A DNA stretch of 64,000 nt from Bathynomus jamesi. Lineage: Eukaryota > Arthropoda > Malacostraca > Isopoda > Cirolanidae. Shown here piece by piece: positions 34,215-45,105 of the stretch (position 1 is its first letter; each line of letters starts with the position of its first letter). The DNA lies in contig JAJOZX010005791.1 of the NCBI GenBank assembly GCA_023014485.1, forward strand, positions 216,001 through 280,000, given 5' to 3'. A model generated the notes under the pieces. That model was not told where the DNA came from and searched no databases. It saw only the letters and a list, made by a program, of their open reading frames with translations. The translations under genes were made by a program, and so were the position numbers.

Positions 34215-35555
34215 ACTAATAATAAAAATAACTTCGGAGGGTGCCTAACTTAACGTAAGCTTAGGTTGACAAGCTCTATAGTTGGAAGGAATTTACGTGG
34301 AAATCGACGGAATACAATAAGGAAAAACACATCTAGGGGATTTATGCTACAAAATGTAGTTTAGCTAGAACACGACGAAAACTATGAATTTTTTAAAACG
34401 CCAAAACCACCCTAGAGTTCGGGCCTCGTTGGTGCACTTGAACTTAAATAATTAAAATGATATATTCAGTATCATAAGATAAGGCCTTTAACTAATAAAT
34501 ACTTGAAAACCAAAGTCACTCGTTAATTAGGAAAAATAATTATGAAGCTTTGAAAACGCAGAAAAATCGCTATTTTGCCCACTCGCTTTGTTGGTCCGCT
34601 ATTTAAGGTTTGATGATGCAATTGGTTCGGAGGCATATTGCTTAGATTACTAGCAAGAAATCGTAAAAAAAGTAATTTCTATAGTTAATTTACCTCATTA
34701 CCTCGTAGGAAAGATAAAATTAATGAAAAGTTCGTAGCTTGATGTACATACAGATTCAGAAAAAAATATCCCCCTAGAAACAAAATTTCCAAGAAAGCAC
34801 AAAAATTACTAGTTGGTAATATTCTGGGTTTCTTTGGATATAAATTATATTCTATTCCCTCTATTTTTTGGGACAGTAATAACACCGCAAAAAAATAAAA
34901 ACAATCATTATGTATTATTTATGGCATGTAGATTCATACCAAAGATTATGGATAAAAAAATTTAAACCACTAAAAGGTTAACCATTTAAGTTCAGGCATT
35001 TAAATTTTGAATACCTGACTTTAGATACGACTCAAAATTTTGGTGGCAACATTATTTTCAAAGTTTACCGACCGATTGGGTTTCTCAGAGTATGAAATTT
35101 TATAGAAGCGTGGAGAAACTTCGGAAAAACCAGCCCCTAAAGGATTAACCAATTTCCCTCATTTTGATATGCCTAAATAAGGTGTGCTTGTGGTCGTAAT
35201 TCAAGCGACTAGCGTGCTTAAAGGGTTAATAGGTTACTATATAGCCTACCCCTTTTTCACCTAAACTAGGCAGAGTATGTAGTACCTATCCAATTGTTAT
35301 TCAGTCATTTAGGTAAACCAAGCCCTTGTTTAACACGCTTGACAAACTTCAGGTATCCTAAACAGATTTAGCCTTTAGGATAGCCTACTACATAATTTGA
35401 AACTAAAGCCTATATCTAAAGATACATAAAGGGGAAGATGGCTTAGCGCCAGTTATAATATATAAAAATCTGTGTTTTAGAGCTGCTTTTAAAACTAACT
35501 GGCAATGAGGAGATTGATAGTTTGTTCCAAGATACTGGGCCGCCATGTCAGACTA
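34215..35555. other. Intergenic DNA without recognisable genes
   Basis: AT-rich with no homology I can name and no tandem arrays. Confidence 0.4.
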
Positions 35556-36057
35556 TCTTTCGTCAGCTACAGAACTGAATTATGATGACTAAAAATTTAA
35601 GCAACTTGAGGCTGTAAAATTTACTATAATCTATACAGTGATTTTACTTACAAATATATAATTCGATAAAGCTTCTGTATTTTAAAATAAATCGCAAATA
35701 ATTTACGTTTCAAACGCTTTTAATTTTCTTTAAAAGTTAAAGAAGACCACGCATATTATACAAAGATACAAGATGCATGTCTGAGATACGTTTTTCGATA
35801 CAAGATACTTTTCTACTCGGTTTAAGTTTGGAGACTAGAAATAAAAAAAATAAGAGCTTTTATGTCGTTTAAACCAGTAGAATGGTTTAAACGACATAAA
35901 AGCTCTTATTTTCTTATTATTTCTAATCTCCAAATCTAAACCGAGTAGAAAAGTATCTTGTATCAAAAAAAGTATCTCAGATATGCATCTTATATCTCTG
36001 TATTTTGCCTGTTTCTTAAAAAGTATTCTAGATCTTTGATGCGCAATAAGCTTGCAT

Positions 36058-37463
36058 GTTGTATCCATGGGCGTCGATTGCGGGGGACGCAGGGGACATC
36101 TCCCCCCCCATACTTTCGTGGATGAAAATGAAAAGGTACTATAGTCCATATGACAAATATTATTAATACAATGACAGTTCATATACTAAGGATAGAAATA
36201 TATACAACTGATTAGAAATAATACTGTAATGTCGAAGTTAAGTGGAGCTACAGAGACACGTTTTCGTACCAAGAAGTCCATAGCTTAGAGGATAAATGGC
36301 AGGACTCGTGGATAGCTTGGATGATCGGGTTGGTTGATTTTTTAATTCTTTGCATTAGACTGTATTGAGCACGTCTTGTTACCTCCGGGAGGCTCGGGAC
36401 ATTGCTGGTAGCAAACATTTGCGAAGCTGAGCATCTCGGGGGTAATTTATGTAAGAGTCTAAAAGACCTGTTGTACAGCAAATTTAGGGTTCTGCCAGAA
36501 CCTTTTTTATAATTCACCCACAGTTGCTGTCCGTATATATTACTGCAGAAAGTACGAAACAGTGTCTTTAGCTTCACTTGTACAGAATCGAAAGTTCCTT
36601 ATGGTCATATTCGCTTTAGTACACAGGCTTCGAGATTATTTTCTTATCTCCGAGTCATCACTCAAGGAGCTGGTAATAGTTTGACCCAAATACTTAAACT
36701 CTCGTACTTCCTCAATTACTTCACCATTCATTTCAAACCTTATATTAGCTGGCTGATTACAGCTTTTAGGATGAAATTGCATAACCTTAGTTTTTGTAAC
36801 ATTAAAAAGAATATCATGTTTCTGCGAATACACTTCGCAGACGTTTAGTAGCCGATCCAGACCTTTAACAGAGGGACTTATTAACACCATATCATCGGCA
36901 TAAACTAAGTTATTTATCCTTGTCTTATCTATACATCATCCCACTGTTGCCTCATTAAGTGAAGCAATTAATCCGTCAATATACATATTAAACAGCATAG
37001 GGGAGAGCAAGGAGCCTTGTCTCACCCCGCAAGAGGAGCCAAAGCACTCGGATAGTACAACCTAACCTTCCCGTCTTCTAGTTTTGCAAATAAAATATTG
37101 TGGTTCACCCTATCATATGCCTTACTTATATCTAGGAAACAGCTATAAATAGTTGAATTACTGTCAATGTATTTAGATAGCATTTATAGCAATCTATGTA
37201 CTTAAAGAAACTAAGTATTAATGGCACCTAATAAGACGTTATATGTCGTATTATATGCATATGCAAATGTAATAGCAATGTTATAAATTATTGTCACGAA
37301 CACCAGTGTATATTTATTATGGAATTTAGCAGTCAATTTTAATTTTAATAATTGCACGTAGCATTTGTAGCAACAACTACTCAGAGCATTGTTTGATTCG
37401 CTGTTTGAATTCAACGTGTCCCCCCACCACTATTTTAGAGCACTCGACGCCCCTGGTTGTATC
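36058..37463. mobile_element. hAT-type element with 8-bp TSD GTTGTATC carrying an RT relic
   Basis: The element 36066-37455 begins CATGGGCGTCGA and ends TCGACGCCCCTG, with GTTGTATC on both sides. The ends continue with GCAGGGGACA versus TGTCCCCCC. Inside lies a minus-strand reverse-transcriptase relic. Confidence 0.85.
36248..37120 (-). pseudogene. LINE reverse transcriptase relic inside the hAT element
   Basis: The minus strand reads a partial RT: near 36900 the frame passes through NLVYADDMVLISPS, the catalytic YADD region. It continues with GLDRLLNVCEVYSQKHDILFN, KTKVMQF and EFKYLGQTI, then after a shift LRTFCSNIYGQQLW...RSFRLLHKLP. It is of a different clade from the CR1 copies. Stops and shifts show decay. 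Confidence 0.7.
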
Positions 37464-37739
37464 TAAGATACATTTCTTAAATGAATCTTGTCCATTCTCT
37501 CTCTCCCTCCCTCTTTCAATATAGCCTTGTAATTTGCGTGGTCTTCACTTTTTAAAGAAAATTAAAAGTGATTGAAACGTAAATTATTTGCGACTTATTT
37601 TAAAATAATATATAGAAGCTTTATCGAATTATATATTTGTAAGTAAAACCACTGTATAGATTATAGCAAATGTTACAGTCCAAAGATGCTTAAATTTTAA
37701 TCATAATTCAGTTCTGTAGCTGACGAAAATATTTTTTTG

Positions 37740-38565
37740 AACAAAAAAAATTATGAAAGAGCTACATATCACTTTTTGATCACCGGTTTTTATAACAGAA
37801 TCCTTCCTAATTTAATTCTGAAATCGCTAGACACATTCGCAGGTTTTGCGCTTATGATATAAAATGTTCCATTTAATAAGACGCTAGACTGTTTTATGAT
37901 ATAAAAAATTCCTTCATTTCTTACATTTCTTTTGGACTATCCTAAATCTATTGACATATCCAAATAAGTAAATATCGCCCAGAACTTACAATTGGAAAAA
38001 TTTTATTCGAAGCCGCCCGCGCTGCGCCTCTTTCAAACACACATACTACTTTTAATTTTAGGCGTGCAACTAGACTTCTAAATTTGGAGGAGCAAGATAA
38101 TTATCGTTCAGGGGTTCGGGGGGACGCGGTAATACTGACCTTTCAGTATGAATATTGTAAATGTAATAAATGTAACGAACTTATAGTTCTGTATATTATA
38201 ATTAATTGTTACAGCTAGTTTTAAATATCGTATTTTTACAATTATTTAACAATTTGTTTGACATCGGCAATTTTTCTGGGGTAGGGGGTGAGCAAGCTAG
38301 AATTTTTAGGGGCAATTATCTTCCTATGTCCCCCCTTGTCTACACCACTGAATTAATTATTAATTCAGGATAACGGTCGAGCCGGTAGAAGAAACAGGCA
38401 CCTTTTTCCAGTTATTTAGAGTAAAATATGTACTGAAAAAAAATACGGAGTTTCGACCACAGCGACATTTATGGTAATACTGCCTACGTCACTGTGGCTC
38501 ACACAATAATAATTGCGGTTGCGCAGTAGTTCACTCCTCGAGATTAACTATATCAACATTTGGCA
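37740..38565. other. Intergenic DNA with a hAT-like end
   Basis: Mostly AT-rich. GTCCCCCCTTGTCTACACCACTG near 38327-38350 looks like the right end of another CAGTGGTGTAG-type MITE, but no left end was found. Confidence 0.4.
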
Positions 38566-39489
38566 CTCCAATTCAGGCCGTTTCCTCCAATAGGCAAAAT
38601 AGACGATTGCCTAGGGCCCCGCGGCGGTTAGGGTGCCCCATCAGCCTTCACATTTTATGTTTAAAGTTATTTATAATTTAATAATTTATTTATTATATTA
38701 ATTTATAATTTATTTATATTTTTTATTTTTAATGTTTTTCGAAACTAAAAACTAAAATACTATTTTCTTTCACAGAATTATTTCAATCTGGTAATTTCAT
38801 CTGGTAATCTGGTTTACCATAGTTGACATTATGGCATCTAAAAGAATTATCCTTCAGGCGCCGAAAAGTGTGGGAGGCAAAATTTCTGAAGGATATGATA
38901 GGGATTGAATTCGAAACAATCTTTGTATTTATTGAGTGAAATGTTTTTAAAAATGTAAAAATGTTTTTGTCCAAAGTGTACAGTGTTAATTATGTTTAAA
39001 AATTACAACAAAAGAAACACTAACTTTAAATGAAAATTTTCATTTTGGCAATGCAAATTTGGCCTACTGTATGCAATGCTAGTTATAGGCATATTCTTTA
39101 AAATAAATGAAAAAATTAGTAACCATTTCGTTTTCTGTCCTATTTATGCCTCTCTCATACATACATACAGTACATCACATTATATGTATATAAGGCAGAT
39201 GTTTTGAAGCATATCTGGCAAATGATCACCTAATGGGGTTGGGGGCAGTGGTGTAGTCGTAATTTCTTCAGTGGGGTAACGCAGTAGGGTAACGCTAAAA
39301 GTAAAAAAAACCAGTAGGGTAGCGCTATAAGTAAAATAAAACCAGTAGGGTAACGCTAAAAGTAAAATAAAACCAGTAGGGTAAAGCCGTTACCTTGCGT
39401 TACCCCCGGACTACACCACTGACTTTGGGGGCCCCAAAAAAAATCTTGTCTAGGGTACCAAAAATGCTAGAGACGGCCCTGCTCCAATT
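38566..39489 (+). mobile_element. Internally deleted hAT (ZMYM1-like) with 8-bp TSD CTCCAATT
   Basis: The element 38574-39481 starts CAGGCCGTTTCCTCC and ends GAGACGGCCCTG, with CTCCAATT on both sides. 38840-39110 corresponds to the 3' end of the hAT relic at 27420-27640 (GATTGAATTCGAAAC, AAATGTTTTTAAAAATGT). It therefore gives the ends that the larger relic lacks. A MITE is nested inside. Confidence 0.85.
39246..39421. mobile_element. Small CAGTGGTGTAG-type hAT MITE
   Basis: Starts CAGTGGTGTAGTCG and ends CGGACTACACCACTG. It contains four tandem units around CAGTAGGGTAACGCTAAAAG. TTGGGGG-like flanks on both sides are an imperfect target duplication. The sequence at 34150-34170 shows the site without it. 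Confidence 0.8.
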
Positions 39490-40330
39490 AATTGGAAGAT
39501 GGGTAATTTTTGTTTCAAGTCATGACGGCGGGGATTGAGATTCCTGAAGTGTATCTTGTATCAAATGTACTCAAGATACAGGATATAAAGACAAAATTTG
39601 TATCTAAGATACTGCCTATATTATATATATCAGATTATGTTATTTTAACCTAACAGATTGTGGATTACTAAAATGAAAGTAACTGAACCCAAAATAAGAC
39701 GAAATATGTCATCTGTGCCAAATTCAGAAATGCATTTGAATGTGCCGCCATGACGTCGAATGTGTTAATCGCTATTCATCGGCAAGATATTGACATTTTT
39801 AAAACTCCGATTGTGGTCGACTGATGGCAAACCGACAATCGTTTTTAAACGGGGCACGATTCAGCAACAACAAACGGCCGTGTAATACAGGTTTTTCACA
39901 ACCATAATTGTTTCTCATAATTTAAATATTGATATATAAATTAGAAAGTTGAACACGCGCCATATTTAATTATAAAGTGCTTCTTAATTTACGAACTCTA
40001 GTTTTTCTATTATTTTTTATTTGACAGCAAATTTAAGACATTTCGGTCACCTATGCTTTCGTAACATAATTAATAGGTAGTGGGCGAAAGAGCAAGGCGA
40101 GAGATTTACCGACTTAACCGCGAGTCTAGGTAACTTGTTATTACATAGGTTTTGATTAATATTAATTTGTAAGCGCGGTCGACCGTTATCAAGTCGGGTA
40201 AATCTTAAGGAAATGTAATGTCATCACCTGCAATAACTTGCTTATAACGTATTTGCACAAAAAGAGTACTGTTGAAAAAAGTGGTATATTGTTACGTAGA
40301 TTACGGCCATAGTTATTTTTTTCGAAATTT
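39490..40330. other. Intergenic DNA without recognisable genes
   Basis: AT-rich, no frame with known motifs. It includes the first copy (about 40225-40342) of a short tandem duplication whose second copy is at 41020-41130. Confidence 0.4.
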
Positions 40331-40334
40331 AAGT

Positions 40335-40959
40335 GATGACATTAGGGATGTACCGATATATCGGTATCGGTGATATCGGTATCGGCCGATATTTCAAAAG
40401 TACTTTTTCCAAAATTATGAATAAAAGACTATTTAGAGGATGAAATTTCCAATACAGTATTTTATTGTTTTTCACTTCACATATATATAAAATATATATG
40501 TAATAATATATACAATATACTCGTATATATTATATATTCAAATTGTTATTAATACACACATCTTTAAATAGGTCAGGATATGGACATAGATATGGACAAG
40601 TGTAAATCCTTTGAGAAATAGTATAAAACCTAGAAAACCAAAAACTATCTTTTAGTAATAAGCTCACAATATTAACCCAGCTAGCTGGTTAAAAACACAT
40701 TTACTAAGCCCAACATAGGCCCGCAGTCCAATTGTATAACAAACAAAACTATGACATCTAATGCAGTGTTGCCATCTTTAATGAAAAGGATTATTGTTTT
40801 GTTGCCAATTTTCAACACAGAAAATAAATTATGAATATGTTACAAAAATATGACAAACTAATAAACCCTAGCTGGATATCGGTATCGGTTATCGGCCGAT
40901 ACTGTTTTTAATTACCGGTATCGCCTAAAAAGCGATATCGGTACATCCCTAGATGACAT
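40335..40959. mobile_element. hAT-type MITE with 8-bp TSD GATGACAT
   Basis: The element 40343-40951 (609 bp) starts TAGGGATGTACCGATAT and ends ATATCGGTACATCCCTA. GATGACAT lies on both sides. Subterminal ATCGGTATCGGCCGAT repeats occur at both ends. A diverged copy of the flank at 41115 shows the unoccupied site. Confidence 0.95.
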
Positions 40960-41574
40960 CTTAAGATTATCCGAATTATTAGCTACTACAATCTTTAAAA
41001 AAAAAAAAAAAAAACCTAATAATAACGTATTTGCCCCCAAAAACAGTACTCTTAAAAAAAGGGTTATATTATGTAGATTACGGCCACATAGTTACTTTTT
41101 CGAAATTCAGGCGATGACATCTTAAGACTAACCTCAAGTGGATGGCGACGATTGTGATTTGTAGTGTCAACAGTGGTGGGCACCGTTAACCAAAAAGTTA
41201 ACTTCGATAACGATAATCCGTTAACCCCAATTTTTAACTCCGATAACGATAATCCAATAATTTTACTACAAAGTTAACGGAAGTTAACGATAATCCGTTA
41301 ACGATAACTATTTCTTTACTAACATTTAAAAAAATCAAGGAAAAAAGCTTTAAAACCCATAGAAAATGTTTATCTATGCAAAATCCAACAATAAATAGGT
41401 ATTTAACTATTTTTATCAAGTTTTGCAACTTTTTTGCTTAATAACTTTTTTTTTTATTTTTAATAAAAAATGTACTGATTACATGTTTTCAAACCTTTGT
41501 AACCACTAACCATTAACTAAATTTTAATTTACCAGAGAATTATTATGGCGGGAACTGAAAGGTAAAATTAAATT

Positions 41575-41909
41575 TTAGGCACATTTATTAAAGACTGACA
41601 CAATGTGCTGGTTGCCCTTCAGAAAGACCAACTTCTCAAAGTTAGGCCCAACTGCCAGTCTTGACCTCTTGGGCCTCAGGATGTCCTTGCCGAGAGAGAA
41701 GAGCCGTTCCACTGCGGCAGAGGACGGAATTGGCGTATTGTACTTCAGGAAGAGGTTGATGAAGATCTGCTCCCCCATGAAGTCAGAGTCGGCCATGTCT
41801 ACCTTCCCATCAGTGTCCAGCCAAGTGTCGACAAGTCTCTTGGCCTTCTGCTTGACACTGGTACTTGAGCCACCGGCCGAATTCATTCGCGGAGCGGTGA
41901 TCTTCCGTG
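41575..41909 (-). pseudogene. hAT C-terminal dimerisation domain remnant
   Basis: The minus strand encodes [20 protein letters not shown], then [12 protein letters not shown] and [10 protein letters not shown], the hAT C-terminal dimerisation domain. The catalytic core was already absent before the Polinton inserted, since the other hAT flank (59519-59686) holds only end repeats. Confidence 0.75.
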
Positions 41910-41915
41910 AATGAC

Positions 41916-42302
41916 AGTAGTATAGCCGCAAAAGGGGAGAGTGCAGGAATGTTGCAGGTTATTATGTAATGTTGCAAAGGGGGTGGGGGTTGTTGCAAAG
42001 GGGGGTGGGGGTTGTTGCAAAGGGGATGTTGCAAATGGGGGTTGTTGCAAATGGGGGATGTTGCAAAAGGGGGAAAGGGGGGGGGGGAAAACTTGGAGGC
42101 GGCGTTATCCCCCAAGAGAAAGAAGTAGGAGGAGAGAAAGGAGGAGAGGTGTTCACCTGGCAGGAGCCAAGTGCACACTGAGACTTCCAGCCGGGCTGGC
42201 GTTGTTTTATAGGCTCCTAATCAGCCAGTTGGCTGAGTTGCCAGATACCGCCATGTATTCCATTGTATACATTATTATCCTAATCAGCCAGTTGGCTGAG
42301 CC
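41916..42302 (+). repeat. Left terminal inverted repeat of the Polinton
   Basis: Matches the complement of about 59183-59512. It carries an array of (G/A)TGTTGCAAAGGGG-type units (41950-42085), more numerous than in the right arm, and ends at a CAGCCAGTTGGCTG near-palindrome. Confidence 0.9.
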
Positions 42303-42660
42303 AGAGACGCCTGAAGAAGAGAGAGAGAGAGATGCCTGTAGGAGGGAGAGACGCCTGTAGGAGGGAGAGACGCCTGAAGAAGAGAGAGATGCCTGTAGGA
42401 GGGAGAGACGCCCGAAGGAGAGAGGATAGGTGCACATGCAGGAGTACACATGCTGGAGGTACACATGCAGTAGGTACACATGCTGGAGGTACACATGCAG
42501 TAGGTACACATGCTGGATGTACACATGCAGGAGTACACATGCTGGAGGCAAACATGCAGGAGAGAGAGAGAGAGAGGCGCCTGAAGGAGAGAGAGAGAGT
42601 GAGAGCTGAAGGAGGGAGAGAGACACCTGAAGGACAGAGTGGAGTTCTCCCCCAATTTAT
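42303..42660 (+). repeat. Minisatellites: GAGAGACGCCTG-type and TACACATGC-type
   Basis: 42303-42425 has repeats of GGAGGGAGAGACGCCTG(T/A)AG; 42430-42560 has 13-15-bp units TACACATGC(TGGAG/AGTAGG). Frames read through them are artefacts. Confidence 0.85.
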
Positions 42661-42844
42661 TTTCGTTTCCCTAACCTAAGAGGCCACTATGGGTTTACCA
42701 AAGGGCATGAAATAGAAGGAGCAGAGCTCCTTACTCGGCCGGAGCCGAGGGGGGAATGGTTCTTCATCAACTTCGCGATCTTTATAATCCTCTATTCTGG
42801 CTGAGTTGCCAGATAGCGCAAGGTATTCCAGATAGCGCCATGTA

Positions 42845-43305
42845 TTCTAATAAGCATTGTGTACCACAATATGGTAGATGAATTAAATAATTACACACTT
42901 AATTGAAATATAGATGTATATAGTGTTTTACAATAGATGTATATAATGGTAATATTAATATTTGGAACATTGAGTACTTAGCTTCCTTGAAGTTGAACGA
43001 AGCAAATAACGTAGTTATCCATAATTCAACCAACCATAGAAAACAGAATTATAGAAATATATATAATATATATAATATATATATTAAGCATTGTGTACCA
43101 CAATATGGTAGATGAATTAAATAATTACACACTTAATTGAAATATAGATGTATATAGTGTTTTACAATAGATGTATATAATGGTAATATTAATATTTGGA
43201 ACATTGAGTACTTAGCTTCCTTGAAGTTGAACGAAGCAAATAACGTAGTTATCCATAATTCAACCAACCATAGAAAACAGAATTATAGAAATATTATATA
43301 TATAT

Positions 43306-43340
<35 letters not shown>

Positions 43341-43510
43341 TAAGCATTGTGTACCACAATATGGTAGATGAATTAAATAATTACACACTTAATTGAAATA
43401 TAGATGTATATAGTGTTTTACAATAGATGTATATAATGGTAATATTAATATTTGGAACATTGAGTACTTAGCTTCCTTGAAGTTGAACGAAGCAAATAAC
43501 ATAGTTTACC
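42845..43510 (+). repeat. Three tandem copies of a 220-255-bp repeat with (AT)n joins
   Basis: Each starts TAAGCATTGTGTACCACAAT and runs through GCTTCCTTGAAGTTGAACGA. Copies start near 42853, 43084 and 43341 and are separated by growing (AT)n tracts. The copies are almost identical. Confidence 0.9.
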
Positions 43511-43599
43511 TTCGAAAACGCCATAATAGAAAACAATTAATTTTATGGGTAACTATTTCGACAATAGTTTACTATAATTATATCAGTCTTTTAAATATC

Positions 43600-43612
43600 T
43601 TCTATATATATA

Positions 43613-43668
<56 letters not shown>
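43600..43668. repeat. (AT)n microsatellite
   Basis: About 70 bp AT repeat. Others of similar type lie at 44083-44130, 44206-44246 and 44658-44698. Confidence 0.95.
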
Positions 43669-43673
<5 letters not shown>

Positions 43674-43923
43674 CCACAATATATATCTTCTATTATTCAA
43701 TAACACATTAGAAAGATTTACGCAATAATAGAATTAACAAAGTTACCCTATTTCGTTAGACAGAAACGAATTTTTATAAGGAGTACCCAGCTTCATTAAA
43801 CTTGAAGATGAACGAAGCATACAGCCTCATTCCTGCGACGAAAAAAATGAAAAATGACGTAAAATAAAGAAATTATTCATTGCCCAAGCCACTATAGCGA
43901 GGTTGGTTTCGGAGAATTCGAAC

Positions 43924-43951
43924 GAAAAAGGTCTCTAGAGACCTTTTTCGG
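43924..43951. repeat. Perfect short palindrome
   Basis: AAAAAGGTCTCTAGAGACCTTTTT reads the same on both strands (24 bp), within gene-free DNA of the Polinton left part. Confidence 0.85.
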
Positions 43952-44081
43952 GGCGAGAGATTATCTTTCTACAAGCTATTCGAGCAGAAATCACCACTGG
44001 CTTCAGATATTAATTTTATCATTCTTATTATTTCTACAAATATTTACGCGTTATTTTTTATGGTGTCATATAGAAATATAA

Positions 44082-44129
<48 letters not shown>

Positions 44130-44198
44130 CCCTTTGGATAACCTTTGGTTAGCTTCAGCCCGAATTGTTCATTCTGACGAAGGTCAAGGGAAAAACGT

Positions 44199-44248
<50 letters not shown>

Positions 44249-44322
44249 TACACACAGACAGTGCATGGAACTCTTCTGGGATAATTAAATCCACTATAGT
44301 CAGAGTAAGTAATGACAAATAC

Positions 44323-44530
44323 CGCCTCGGTGGTGTAGTGGTTAGCGTCGCGGACTACGAATCCATCGGCCCAGGGTTCGAGACCCGACGGCAGCCGGCG
44401 CGCAGCAAAGCCCAGCTGTTCCACACAATAAAGAAAGTGGTTGGTAGATAAATGGGTACCCTAGGAGGCCTAGTGGTCAAGACGCTGGGCTGCTGATGGG
44501 TCGTGGTTCGGAATCCACGTTAAACTGTAG
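44323..44530 (+). repeat. tRNA-derived SINE-like sequence, two tRNA-like modules
   Basis: Module 1 (44323-44395) has a box A-like TGTAGTGGTTAGCG and box B GGGTTCGAGACCC. Module 2 (44455-44520) has GGCCTAGTGGTCAAG and GTGGTTCGGAATCC. Acceptor and T stems do not pair well enough for a working tRNA. The segment after module 2 shares its start with the CR1 tail at 4288 and 10362. Confidence 0.65.
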
Positions 44531-44658
44531 GTCTAAGGTGGAGTGAAAAGCTTGACCTTCATCAGAATGAACAATTCGGGCAACGACGCGGGCAACGGGT
44601 CACTCGCAAAGAGAATTTAATCATTGGCAAACTTCCTTCCAGACTACTCTTTCTATAC

Positions 44659-44699
<41 letters not shown>

Positions 44700-44701
<2 letters not shown>

Positions 44702-45040
44702 AGAGCGAGAGTTTTGTTCAATAAATAATAATCGAAAAAACTGCACGATTTTCTATGTAGCAATAATAATAATTAACAAATACGTGATTTAAAATAACAG
44801 GACCATTTTACCCGAGGCAGTAGTATATCCGAAAATAAGTTAACAATTCAAACAATACTAATAATTTGTAAGATATAATATAAGGACTACCATAGAAATG
44901 TAAGTGCCTATAATTCGATTTTATATATATGTTACTCGTCCGGTCTCGTTATAGCGGATTGGTACACGCTCCACCCAGCTACATCGGCAACCAATCACGA
45001 CGGACATCTGGTCTTTTGGGCGGAGCTTGGTGAATGTGCA
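44700..45040. other. Promoter-side DNA of the plus-strand spliced gene
   Basis: AT-rich to 44930, then GC-richer with ACCAATCACGAC (CCAAT-like) near 44990. No gene seen. Confidence 0.4.
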
Positions 45041-45049
45041 TATAAAAGG
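45041..45049 (+). promoter_or_regulatory. TATA box
   Basis: TATAAAAGG lies 65 bp upstream of the ATG at 45106, with a CCAAT-like element about 50 bp before it. Confidence 0.6.
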
Positions 45050-45105
45050 GGATATTTTCAGTTGGGAGTAACAGTAGCTATTTTCGCATCAGTGAATAAT
45101 CAACC

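Larger units (their letters stand above)
35564..37737. mobile_element. Foldback element (inverted-repeat arms), right arm interrupted
   Basis: The left arm starts TTTCGTCAGCTACAGAACTG and the right arm ends CAGTTCTGTAGCTGACGAAA. The arms pair through AAGCTTCTRTATTTTAAAATA, GCGTGGTCTTC and CTACTCGGTTTA up to a tight centre near 35880 (CATTCTACTGG between the two TTTAAACGACATAAAAGCTC blocks). A hAT element (36066-37455) sits in the right arm. Without it the foldback is about 780 bp. The inner 35 bp on each side are nearly perfect. Confidence 0.8.

Noticed and set aside
41810..42679. Proline- or glycine-rich and cysteine-rich ORFs in the Polinton left TIR
   Set aside because: They are readings of GC-skewed iterons and minisatellites; the inverted right arm shows no matching coding constraint.
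44323..44395. Functional tRNA gene
   Set aside because: Box A and B are present, but the acceptor and T stems pair poorly and a second tRNA-like module follows. It is better explained as a SINE head.
43477..44451. ORFs with IYIYIY runs
   Set aside because: They are translations of (AT)n microsatellites, here and at 5.9, 10.5, 31.7, 58.3 and 61.7-63.3 kb.
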